Below, in pieces: positions 1 through 5,191 of a stretch of DNA of 6,180 nucleotides (the stretch's first letter is position 1; the number at the start of each line of letters is the position of its first letter). The stretch covers positions 1-6,180 of the forward strand of contig JBFWWZ010000083.1 of NCBI GenBank assembly GCA_050245915.1, given 5' to 3'. A program made the translations under genes and the position numbers. Source of the stretch: JBDSKH01 sp050245915 (GTDB lineage Bacteria > Actinomycetota > Actinomycetes > Actinomycetales > Microbacteriaceae). The notes beneath the pieces were generated by a model, which was not told the origin of the DNA, searched no databases, and worked only from the letters and a program-made list of their open reading frames with translations.

Positions 1-866
1 TTGGCGTCATAGTGGGTCCACCAGTTCGTCAGTTCGCCCCAGGTCTGGACGTACGCGCGCAGGGGGTAGCGGACGGGTTGCCCGTCACCGCTGACGAGCG
101 GCAACGGCTTGGGTGGGGTGCGCTTGCCCTTCTTGATCGACTTCGCGTGGGCCACGGCGGCTTCGGCGCGGGCGTGCATCTCGGCCTCGCGCCGCTCCCG
201 TGCGGTGGTGTCGGCATCGCGGATCGCTTGATAGATCGGGTGCACCGGATCGCCGGCCTCGATCCGCTCCAGCCCTGCAGCGGCCTCCGCACGCAACGTC
301 TCGGGCTGAGTGGGGTTGTTGGCGATGTCTTCGAGGTAGCCGATCTTGTCGAGTGTCTTGTACGACGCGCCACCGGGAATCATCGCTGCGGCTTGCTCGT
401 CGGCTCGCCCGCGCGGGGTGTCTGACGGTGCGGGAAACTTTCCCGCACCGTCGTTTCCGGGCTGGTTCTCGCTGCTGAACTGCGTGGCGGACTTCCGTCG
501 GGCGGCGTCTTCGGCCATGACCTGCTTGAGTTCGCGGTAGAGGCCGGCGGCTTCGAGCTGGGTGTAGGGCTTGTGGAGCATGTTGTCGTCCTGCTCGGCG
601 AGGAGCTGCCCGAGCCGGTCGGATAGGCCGCTGCGAACCCAGACGTTAACGGTTCGCCAGCCGAGCTTCTTGATCGCGGCCAGGCGTCGTGCTCCGCACA
701 CGAGCACGCCGTCGATGGTGATCGTGAGCGGTTGCAGCAGGCCGTCGCGTCCGATGGACGCGGCGAGTGCGTCGATGTCGCCGAGGTCGGCGCGGTGCCG
801 GGTGCCGACGAGGATCGACTCGACGGTGCGGTCGAGCTGGATGCTGCCGATCTGGGGCTCGGTCAC
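1..866 (-). CDS. ParB-like nuclease/partition-domain protein (3' end outside window)
   Basis: The open frame runs from GTG at 866 to the left edge without a stop, giving 288 residues and no C-terminus. Residues 30-77 show the ParB N-terminal fold: a DALAASI helix, GLLQPLTI, then VLVCGARRLAAIKKLG. Residues 89-106 (LAEQDDNMLHKPYTQLEA) match the ParB stretch that usually reads like ENxxRxxLxPxEEA. Residues 165-180 (GGASYKTLDKIGYLED) look like the central helix-turn-helix. A charged linker at about 118-155 separates them and is encoded by a perfect DNA palindrome. The C-terminal part seen is Lys/Arg-rich (SIKKGKR at 243-249). The start overlaps the stop of the 297-aa gene by 4 nt (GTGA), so translation is probably coupled; a GGAGG lies 12 nt upstream. 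Oddity: the usual GERR motif is GARR. The family call is firm. Whether it partitions DNA or acts as a regulator is open, and no ParA is visible. Confidence 0.88.
   Translation of the reverse strand, partial: MTEPQIGSIQLDRTVESILVGTRHRADLGDIDALAASIGRDGLLQPLTITIDGVLVCGARRLAAIKKLGWRTVNVWVRSGLSDRLGQLLAEQDDNMLHKPYTQLEAAGLYRELKQVMAEDAARRKSATQFSSENQPGNDGAGKFPAPSDTPRGRADEQAAAMIPGGASYKTLDKIGYLEDIANNPTQPETLRAEAAAGLERIEAGDPVHPIYQAIRDADTTARERREAEMHARAEAAVAHAKSIKKGKRTPPKPLPLVSGDGQPVRYPLRAYVQTWGELTNWWTHYDA
424..452. repeat. Perfect 29-bp palindrome inside the ParB-like gene
   Basis: Two 14-bp arms, GACGGTGCGGGAAA (424-437) and TTTCCCGCACCGTC (439-452), are exact inverted copies around one central C at 438. 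On the coding strand the block encodes residues 139-148 (DGAGKFPAPS), in the linker between the ParB domain and the helix-turn-helix. It could be a dimeric protein site (a parS-like site read by the protein it lies in) or a strong mRNA hairpin of 13 bp with a 3-nt loop. No U-run follows it on either strand, so it does not look like a classical terminator. It differs from the chromosomal parS consensus, which has a CACGTG core. The symmetry is certain; the role is not. Confidence 0.9.
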
Positions 867-1756
867 GACGATTCACCGCCTCCACTACTCGGAGCGGCCA
901 GAGCGAGCGCGAGGATCAGATCGTCGTCGCGGAGCAGCAGGTCGAGGGTCTCGCCCAGCAGGAGCCGGAGCAGGATGCCGCGACCGCTGCTGGTTGCGAC
1001 GTAGGCCGGGTGCGGGTTCCCGAGTAGCGCTCTCAGCAGGGCGGCCCAGGAGCGGCGCGGGAGGTCGAGCAGTGCCCGCGCGTGCCGGTCGCGGCGAAGC
1101 GTCTCGTAGGCGGACTGGCGGGTGCCGGCCTTCATCAACGCTCCACAGATGTGCTCGACCGCGGCCCGTGCGGTGTCGGTCGGCCAGTCGAGCAGGCACA
1201 GCATCGCGATTGCGTCCTCGGCCGCCGACCCGGCGGACATGCACGCCTGCGCCGACCCGAGACTGTCGCGCGGCTCCGGTTCGAGGTCACTGGGACGCAG
1301 GTCGGTGGTGTGGAACGCGGGGTGGTAGTCGGCCAGTGCGGTATCGCGTTCGGAGAATCGTTCGGGGTCGTGGAACGCCGAGACGTGCGCGCGGCGGGCC
1401 TGGTGCACCGAGCAGAGCAGCCCTTGGGCGCGTTCCTCGTAGACGCAGGTGATCCGCACGGCGTGGGTGATGATCGCCCACGGGTCGTTGGCCTCGCGGG
1501 TCGAGCGGTTCTGCATCGCGTCGAACGCCGCCGTCACTGCTTCCCAGGTGTCGAGCTTGTGCTTCCTCGCCAGAGCGCGGTACTTGTCGGCGGCGAACTC
1601 CATCAGGTCGCGGGCTACCGGGTCGTGAACCCAGGCATCCTCGCCGCCCTCGGCGAGGCGGTTGAGCAGGGCGCGTAGGCCCTCGCCGGTGGTGAAGTCC
1701 TCAGCCCCGTCGGCCATCGGAGCGGTGTTCGTGCTGGTGCGGGTTGGTGTGGTCAT
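863..1756 (-). CDS. Unknown 297-aa protein of the mobile-element operon
   Basis: I do not recognise a named domain. The start at 1756 is chosen because AGGAGGTG (1772-1765) lies 8 nt upstream; an in-frame ATG at 1834 would add 26 residues but has a poor ribosome site. The protein looks soluble and helical. Residues 1-20 are Thr/Ala-rich. Residues 45-125 form a first compact block (LMEFAADKYRALARKH, then DPWAIITHAVRIT and EERAQGLLCS). Residues 126-180 are a variable acidic stretch. Residues 180-283 form a second block with RRDRHARALLDLPRRSWAALL, GNPHPAY and a leucine-rich tail (LLRLLLGETLDLLLRDDDLILAL). The two-block layout is faintly like a sigma-type or other DNA-binding regulator, but this is a guess. 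It overlaps the ParB-like gene by 4 nt, suggesting co-production. It begins after the only gap in the operon, so its expression may be set separately. Confidence 0.8.
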   Translation of the reverse strand: MTTPTRTSTNTAPMADGAEDFTTGEGLRALLNRLAEGGEDAWVHDPVARDLMEFAADKYRALARKHKLDTWEAVTAAFDAMQNRSTREANDPWAIITHAVRITCVYEERAQGLLCSVHQARRAHVSAFHDPERFSERDTALADYHPAFHTTDLRPSDLEPEPRDSLGSAQACMSAGSAAEDAIAMLCLLDWPTDTARAAVEHICGALMKAGTRQSAYETLRRDRHARALLDLPRRSWAALLRALLGNPHPAYVATSSGRGILLRLLLGETLDLLLRDDDLILALALAAPSSGGGESS

Positions 1757-1763
1757 GGTGTCG

Positions 1764-1785
1764 GCACCTCCTGGCAGGCAGGTGC
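1764..1785 (-). promoter_or_regulatory. Hairpin that covers the ribosome site of the 297-aa gene
   Basis: On the minus strand GCACCT (1785-1780) pairs with AGGTGC (1769-1764). Past a bulged G, CCT (1778-1776) pairs with AGG (1772-1770) around a GCC triloop. The whole AGGAGGTG ribosome site (1772-1765) lies in the 3' arm, 8 nt before the start codon at 1756. If it folds in the mRNA it would lower initiation until it is opened, for example by ribosomes finishing the upstream 134-aa gene or starting at the in-frame ATG at 1834. The pairing is visible; the regulatory effect is inferred. Confidence 0.5.
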
Positions 1786-1791
1786 GCACTC
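1770..1791 (-). repeat. Leader element, copy 1
   Basis: This 22-bp stretch in the leader of the 297-aa gene matches 18 of 22 positions with 4979-5000 in the leader of the ArdC-like gene, same orientation. The shared minus-strand core is CCTGCCAGG. It lies across the ribosome-site hairpin and just upstream of it. It could be a shared binding site for a protein or RNA factor, a remnant of a duplicated leader, or chance in GC-rich DNA. Confidence 0.4.
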
Positions 1792-1849
1792 GCTCCCACG
1801 AGCGCGTCTCGCATGCCGATGCCTTCGCAGCCATGACCTGTCACCACCG

Positions 1850-2254
1850 TCAACTCATCGAGACCCCAGGGCGGGACATCTGCGACGCCGGTGCGGTGCT
1901 GCGTCCGAACGCCGAGATCGGCGGCAACCGCCGGGCACGATCCCCGAGACGACGAAAGCCTGCCCCAATCGGGGTGCGCGTGCGGCGTGCTAGCTCGGCC
2001 TGAAAGTCGAGGCCACGACCGGCCGCGTGCGCCGAGTGCCGGGCGATCAGGTCGGTGGGGCGCACCCACTCCACGCCCCGCCCGCGAACGATCGCGTGCT
2101 GCTTGTCGTCGCGGGCGACCTGCGCGGCCCGCACCGCTTCCGGCGTACTCGTCACCTCGGCGGGCTCGGGGCGCTCCCGCGTCTCCTCGGACAGCAGCCG
2201 TGCCGGATCGGGCCTCGCGGGATCGATGTGCTGTGGGTTGTCGGTGGTGTTCAT
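1850..2254 (-). CDS. Unknown 134-aa protein, mobile-element operon
   Basis: Not recognised. The ATG at 2254 overlaps the TGA of the DUF2637-type gene by 4 nt (ATGA). GGGAGGAG about 8 nt upstream, inside the end of that gene, serves as ribosome site, so the reading frame is well supported. The N-terminal 45 residues are polar, Pro/Glu-rich and probably disordered. Residues 57-93 form an ordered-looking core (VRGRGVEWVRPTDLIARHSA, then AAGRGLDFQAELARRTRT). A basic segment RRLGDRARRLPPISAFGRS follows at about 101-119. The tail is Ser/Pro-rich. There is no signal peptide or membrane segment. The basic character fits a small nucleic-acid-binding or adaptor protein, but no function can be assigned. 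A 93-nt gap follows it, the only one in the operon. Confidence 0.72.
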   Translation of the reverse strand: MNTTDNPQHIDPARPDPARLLSEETRERPEPAEVTSTPEAVRAAQVARDDKQHAIVRGRGVEWVRPTDLIARHSAHAAGRGLDFQAELARRTRTPIGAGFRRLGDRARRLPPISAFGRSTAPASQMSRPGVSMS

Positions 2255-2925
2255 GGGGTGGTCTCCTCCCGCTCGGCGGCGGTGTCGGTGGTGTCAGTGA
2301 GGTGCGCGACGGCGAACCAGCGGCCCACGGTCGAGGGATGCACCCCGAGCTCGCGGGCGATCCGCTTGTTCGACCAGCCCGCCTCTCGCAGCTCCCACCC
2401 CATCGCGCGCCGATCCGCCACACCGTCATCGCGACCGGTGGTCTCCGGCTCGCCAGCGGGCAGCTCTGGCATGGACTCGACGGTGACGGCCCCGCTTGCG
2501 GCGGCGGCAGATTCGACGTCGGTGGTGCGGGTGAGGATCACGGTCAGGTGCGTGATGGCCAGCAGAACGACGGGCGGCACTGCGGCGACCGAGGCCGCGA
2601 GCATCCTTGGCACGTCGGCGTCTGCGGCGACGACGGCGTGAATGGCATTTGCCGTGACCGAGACGAGTGCGCCGCCGACCAGCAGCGCCCACGGGTACCA
2701 GGCCGAGCGTTGCCCGGCGAGGGCGACGACGGCGACCGTGGCGACGACGATGATGCCGTCCACGATCAGCGGCCACGCCCACGCCTGCCCAGCCCCGATC
2801 CCGGAGCGAGCGGCCAGATCGGCCAACGACGTGAACGATAGCCAGAACGCTCCGGCGGCGATGAACACCGTCCCCGCGGCCGCTGTCATCGCTGCCCAGC
2901 GCCGCCCGTCCGATTCTCGCCTCAC
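2251..2925 (-). CDS. DUF2637-type four-helix membrane protein with C-terminal helix-turn-helix
   Basis: The 224-residue product has four hydrophobic helices at about 10-33, 51-69, 78-98 and 109-131. Features that fit DUF2637 are FTSLADLAARSG after helix 1, WPLIVDGIIVVAT in helix 2, NAIHAVVA after helix 3 and PPVVLLAITHL in helix 4. A linker of about 40 residues leads to a helix-turn-helix at about 170-204 (MGWELREAGWSNKRIARELG, then VHPSTVGRW). The protein should sit in the cytoplasmic membrane with a DNA-binding tail, probably in the cytoplasm. Proteins of this type are common on actinobacterial plasmids and integrative elements, some beside transfer or spread genes; their biochemistry is not settled. 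GTG at 2925 overlaps the primase-polymerase stop by 4 nt. Possible roles are anchoring element DNA at the membrane or membrane-linked regulation. Confidence 0.86.
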   Translation of the reverse strand: MRRESDGRRWAAMTAAAGTVFIAAGAFWLSFTSLADLAARSGIGAGQAWAWPLIVDGIIVVATVAVVALAGQRSAWYPWALLVGGALVSVTANAIHAVVAADADVPRMLAASVAAVPPVVLLAITHLTVILTRTTDVESAAAASGAVTVESMPELPAGEPETTGRDDGVADRRAMGWELREAGWSNKRIARELGVHPSTVGRWFAVAHLTDTTDTAAEREETTP

Positions 2926-3857
2926 AGCCCCGCCCTCCCGAAGGCTGCGGACGGTGGGCTCGCCGAACGACCGAACCAGCGACCCACGTTCCGGCTCCGG
3001 CCGTCTGACGCGGTCTCGGATGCGGGCTGAATGGCTCGGTAGGCAGAGCGCACGGTCGTGGCGATCTCGCGATCACCCAGACCCGCCGACTGTGCCGCAG
3101 CACCCAGCGCATCGAGCGCATCGGCGGCCGAGACGCCGTTCTCGGCGAGGCGACAGGCAGCCCAGAACAGGCCACGGTTCCGCTCGCCCTCATCCCGCCC
3201 GGCGACCCACGCCGCCAACCGCTCAGATTCCATATCCATCGAGCCGCTGCTGGGACGTGGTGGGGCGACGGGGCGCGGGTCGAGAAAGTCCCGCAGACGT
3301 GCCGCATCCACCGCGCCGACCGAGTGCGCGGCGATGTCCGCGACCTCGTAGAGCTTCACATTGCCGTCGATGATTCGCCGGGAAGGAGGGGCGATGATGT
3401 AGCCGCCGTCGCCCCGGAAATCGACACCCGCAGCGGCTGCCTGCCACGAACGCTGCTCGCTGCCTGGTGTCGCCGGGAAGTACACGTGCGCGCCACCGGT
3501 GGGTGTGCGCACCAGCAGACCCGCTCCATCGACGAGCCCCGCTTCGGTGGCGCGCTGGTACGCCGCGCGGCCATCGTGGGGGCCGTGGACATCGACATCC
3601 ACGACGACAACGCCCGATGCCGCTCCCGTCGGGATGCCGATGTTCGCATTCGGTGTGCGCGACCACCACGCGGCAACCTGTTCCGGGTCGCTGCTCGCGT
3701 CGAGGAACCCACGGCGGGTCAGCGGACGCTTCCCCTCCACGAGGCACGGGAACACGGGCACCCCCGCCGCCGCGAGACTCTGCGCAGCCAAGGCCAGGTT
3801 TGGTGAGCGATCCACGCGAATGAGCGCCGCAAGGACATCGAATGGATCGGGCATCAC
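2922..3857 (-). CDS. Bifunctional DNA primase/polymerase (Prim-Pol), short form
   Basis: The product resembles the archaeo-eukaryotic Prim-Pol domain used by plasmids and integrative elements to prime and copy DNA. Visible motifs, counted from the GTG: PVFPCLVEGKRPLTRRGF (34-51), WWSRTPNANIGIPTG (64-78), the metal-binding VVVDVDVH with D87 and D89 (84-91), GGAHVYF with H124 (121-127) and GVDFRGDGGYIIAPPS with D146, R148 and D150 (144-159). A helical C-terminal region (about 210-275, with RNRGLFWAACRLAENG and REIATTVRSAYRA) resembles primase C-terminal modules. At 311 residues there is no helicase domain, so a helicase must come from elsewhere. The start is either GTG at 3857 (4-nt overlap with the upstream TGA) or ATG at 3854 (1-nt overlap, TGATG), which changes only one residue. 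The next gene overlaps its stop by 4 nt. Confidence 0.93.
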   Translation of the reverse strand: MMPDPFDVLAALIRVDRSPNLALAAQSLAAAGVPVFPCLVEGKRPLTRRGFLDASSDPEQVAAWWSRTPNANIGIPTGAASGVVVVDVDVHGPHDGRAAYQRATEAGLVDGAGLLVRTPTGGAHVYFPATPGSEQRSWQAAAAGVDFRGDGGYIIAPPSRRIIDGNVKLYEVADIAAHSVGAVDAARLRDFLDPRPVAPPRPSSGSMDMESERLAAWVAGRDEGERNRGLFWAACRLAENGVSAADALDALGAAAQSAGLGDREIATTVRSAYRAIQPASETASDGRSRNVGRWFGRSASPPSAAFGRAGL

Positions 3858-4927
3858 AGCCCCCGCCCCGCCAGCGCCGACGCAGCACGCGGACGATCGG
3901 TCTCTACCGCAGGCGCAGCCGTGCGGGAAGTGCGCGGACTGGGGGTGTCACGGTCGAGGCCGGGCGGGGTGCCGTCGCCGACCTGGAGCGTGTCGAACTG
4001 GTCGAGGATCGCCAGCGCGGTCTTCCGCACCCTCTCGCCGGTGGCCTGCACCACCTGGACGGGCTCGTGGCCGTCCACTCGGGCGGCCCAGGTCGAGACG
4101 TACGGGATCGTGTACCCGGCGGTGTCCATGCCGTGCGCGGCACCGATCATCAGCGCGACGGACTCGGCTTCGACCTCGCGGATGCCGCGATGCTGCCGCG
4201 CCTCCTCGTCGTCGGGATCGTGCATCAGCACATGCGCCAACTCGTGCGCGAGGGTCTTGACCTGCGCGGCAGGGTCCATGTTCTCCCGCACCGCGACCGT
4301 GCGCGCCTCGTAGTCGGTCATGCCGTTCGCGCCGGAGATCATCCCCTCGTGCGGCACCCGCCGCACCTCAAACCCCGCGACGCGAATCTGCCCGGCCAGC
4401 CCCTCCCACAACCCTGACGGTGCTTCGCCTTCCAGCAGCGTCGGAGCGGGCGGCACCGGCAGCGGTTCGCCGTCCGTCTGCGAGGCATCCCACACGTAGG
4501 CCGGGCGCGCTCCGACCATCCGCGAGCGCACCACCTCGTTGACCTTGTGCTTCTCTCGCGGCCCCAAGCGACGCCAGGAGTTCGGATCGGCAGGATTGGA
4601 CGACGCGAACCGGCCCGTCACCGGCGCGAAGATCATGTACCCGGTCTGCCCTTTCATCACCTGCCGCCCGAGCCCCTGCCACTGCCGGTACCCGGCGACC
4701 AGGGTGGGGAAGGGCTCGGGCACGCGGCCCGCCTCGAACGCGGCCTCGTGCTGCACCCAGATCAGCATCGTGTTGTTGAATGACCGCGACCTGAACCGTG
4801 CGGCGAAGGCGAGCGCCTGCCGCCAGTCGTCACCCGAGACCAGCGACTCGACCGCGCCGGTCAGTTTCTCGTGCAGCTCGTCGAGCTTCGCCTCTCGCGC
4901 CGCGCGGGCGTCCTCGTTCGATGCCAT
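3854..4927 (-). CDS. ArdC-like ssDNA-binding protein with zincin metallopeptidase domain
   Basis: The 357-residue product has two domains. Residues 13-106 match the ArdC N-terminal ssDNA-binding/antirestriction fold: SGDDWRQAL, RFRSRSFNNTMLIWVQH, VAGYRQWQGLGRQVMKGQTG and YMIFAPVTGR. Residues 175-275 form a zincin peptidase with HELAH at 229-233, and E253 or E255 in REVEAESVALM as likely third zinc ligand. The C-terminal 40 residues are Pro/Thr/Arg-rich and probably disordered. ArdC-type proteins protect incoming single-stranded DNA from restriction, and ArdC plus peptidase is a known 'polyvalent protein' combination on mobile DNA; the substrate here is unknown. It is the first gene of the leftward operon. 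The start at 4927 has AGGAGG 7 nt upstream and places the protein where the recognisable homology begins. An in-frame ATG at 5026, also with a strong ribosome site, would add 33 Arg/Ser/Ala-rich residues. Confidence 0.9.
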   Translation of the reverse strand: MASNEDARAAREAKLDELHEKLTGAVESLVSGDDWRQALAFAARFRSRSFNNTMLIWVQHEAAFEAGRVPEPFPTLVAGYRQWQGLGRQVMKGQTGYMIFAPVTGRFASSNPADPNSWRRLGPREKHKVNEVVRSRMVGARPAYVWDASQTDGEPLPVPPAPTLLEGEAPSGLWEGLAGQIRVAGFEVRRVPHEGMISGANGMTDYEARTVAVRENMDPAAQVKTLAHELAHVLMHDPDDEEARQHRGIREVEAESVALMIGAAHGMDTAGYTIPYVSTWAARVDGHEPVQVVQATGERVRKTALAILDQFDTLQVGDGTPPGLDRDTPSPRTSRTAAPAVETDRPRAASALAGRGL

Positions 4928-4934
4928 GCTCCGG

Positions 4935-4940
4935 CCTCCT
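4935..4940 (-). promoter_or_regulatory. Ribosome site that decides the ArdC-like start
   Basis: AGGAGG on the minus strand is followed by 7 nt and then ATG at 4927. It is a full anti-16S match at normal spacing and supports 4927 as the main start. Confidence 0.75.
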
Positions 4941-4978
4941 CTTCGGCGGGCCGCGCCAAGGTTGCGCGCGGCGGTACA

Positions 4979-5000
4979 CCTGGCAGGTAGGCGCGAACAC
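4979..5000 (-). repeat. Leader element, copy 2
   Basis: It matches 1770-1791 at 18 of 22 positions and shares CCTGCCAGG on the minus strand. It lies between the two possible starts of the ArdC-like gene. Here ACCT and AGGT (4988-4985 and 4981-4978) can form only a small hairpin and no ribosome site is covered, unlike copy 1. Confidence 0.4.
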
Positions 5001-5023
5001 CCGTGCCCGAACCGTGAGCTGGA

Positions 5024-5039
5024 CATCGTTCACCTCCTT
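5024..5039 (-). promoter_or_regulatory. Very strong second ribosome site and ATG in the ArdC-like leader
   Basis: AAGGAGGTG (5039-5031) precedes ATG at 5026 with only 4 nt between; counted from AGGAGG the gap is 6 nt. This is as strong as the annotated start at 4927, and both are in the same frame with no stop between them. Translation from here would give a 390-aa form. It may be an alternative start, or a device that loads ribosomes upstream of the 7-bp GC stem at 4950-4972. Confidence 0.5.
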
Positions 5040-5071
5040 GAGGCAGCCCGAGCCGAGACCGGGACGCGGCA

Positions 5072-5085
5072 TTGAGCATGCTCAA
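5072..5085. promoter_or_regulatory. Operator-like palindrome R1
   Basis: TTGAGCATGCTCAA is a perfect 14-bp palindrome. It lies about 10-24 bases downstream of the predicted leftward transcription start, where a bound protein would block elongation or escape. It is the only fully symmetric copy with the A/T outer pair. Confidence 0.7.
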
Positions 5086-5101
5086 AATGTCCCGGAGTCC
5101 T

Positions 5102-5131
5102 GTTCTAACACCGCCCGTTGAGCATGCGCAA
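5102..5131 (-). promoter_or_regulatory. Candidate promoter of the leftward operon
   Basis: TTGCGC (5131-5126) and TAGAAC (5107-5102) are 18 nt apart on the minus strand, and the -10 is preceded by TGT, an extended -10 feature. Transcription would start near 5095, about 170 nt before the ArdC-like start at 4927, or about 70 nt before the ATG at 5026. The -35 lies inside palindrome R2. The match is moderate, but position and AT content support it. Confidence 0.45.
5118..5131. promoter_or_regulatory. Operator-like palindrome R2
   Basis: TTGAGCATGCGCAA keeps the invariant TTG-GCATGC-CAA frame with one broken pair (A opposite G). It contains the -35 of the leftward promoter candidate and ends just upstream of the rightward -35. 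It is 46 bp from R1, centre to centre. Confidence 0.7.
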
Positions 5132-5134
5132 GCC

Positions 5135-5163
5135 TTGATTTGTGCATGCTCAACAAGTACGGT
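5135..5163 (+). promoter_or_regulatory. Candidate promoter of the EspR-like gene
   Basis: TTGATT (5135-5140) and TACGGT (5158-5163) are 17 nt apart, with the TA...T positions of the -10 conserved. Transcription would start near 5170, leaving a leader of about 69 nt. Palindrome R3 fills the spacer and R4 begins at the last base of the -10, a layout typical of autorepression. Confidence 0.45.
5140..5153. promoter_or_regulatory. Operator-like palindrome R3
   Basis: TTGTGCATGCTCAA lies between the -35 and -10 of the rightward promoter candidate, 22 bp (two helical turns) from R2 centre to centre. Confidence 0.7.
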
Positions 5164-5176
5164 TGAGCATGCACAA
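5163..5176. promoter_or_regulatory. Operator-like palindrome R4
   Basis: TTGAGCATGCACAA covers the predicted rightward transcription start and is 23 bp from R3. R2, R3 and R4 therefore lie on roughly the same face of the helix. Confidence 0.7.
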
Positions 5177-5191
5177 CCACCCTCCGGGTGG
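5177..5191 (+). promoter_or_regulatory. Leader hairpin before the EspR-like gene
   Basis: CCACCC (5177-5182) and GGGTGG (5186-5191) pair perfectly around a TCC loop, directly after palindrome R4. It would lie at about +8 to +22 of the predicted transcript. It could stabilise the mRNA 5' end. No U-run follows, so it is unlikely to terminate. It also overlaps the in-frame GTG at 5188, arguing against that codon as the start. Confidence 0.4.

Noticed and set aside
424..452. Transcription terminator inside the ParB-like gene
   Set aside because: The stem is strong, but no U-run follows on either strand and the reading frame continues without interruption.
571..1452. Long plus-strand open frame of 293 codons
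   Set aside because: It is antisense to the ParB-like and 297-aa genes; its Arg/Ser-rich product has no recognisable motif and is typical of shadow frames in GC-rich DNA.
1462..1482. Imperfect 21-bp palindrome (CGTGGG ... CCCACG)
   Set aside because: It encodes the WAIITHAV stretch of a compact block of the 297-aa protein and the symmetry is broken in the middle, so coding constraint explains it well enough.
1757..1834. Start of the 297-aa gene at ATG 1834
   Set aside because: It has no good ribosome site, while 1756 has AGGAGGTG at 8 nt; kept only as a possible alternative in the regulatory finding.
1301..2527. Four copies of GTCGGTGGTG (1301, 2240, 2284, 2518)
   Set aside because: Most of these copies are preferred codons for Thr-Thr-Asp on the minus strand, and they have no regular spacing or symmetry.
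1891..2841. Plus-strand open frame of 316 codons
   Set aside because: It lies opposite the 134-aa and DUF2637-type genes, which are supported by membrane helices, ribosome sites and 4-nt overlaps.
3499..4260. Plus-strand open frame of 253 codons
   Set aside because: It is antisense to the primase-polymerase and ArdC-like genes, whose motifs are clear; the product is low-complexity Arg/Pro/Ser.
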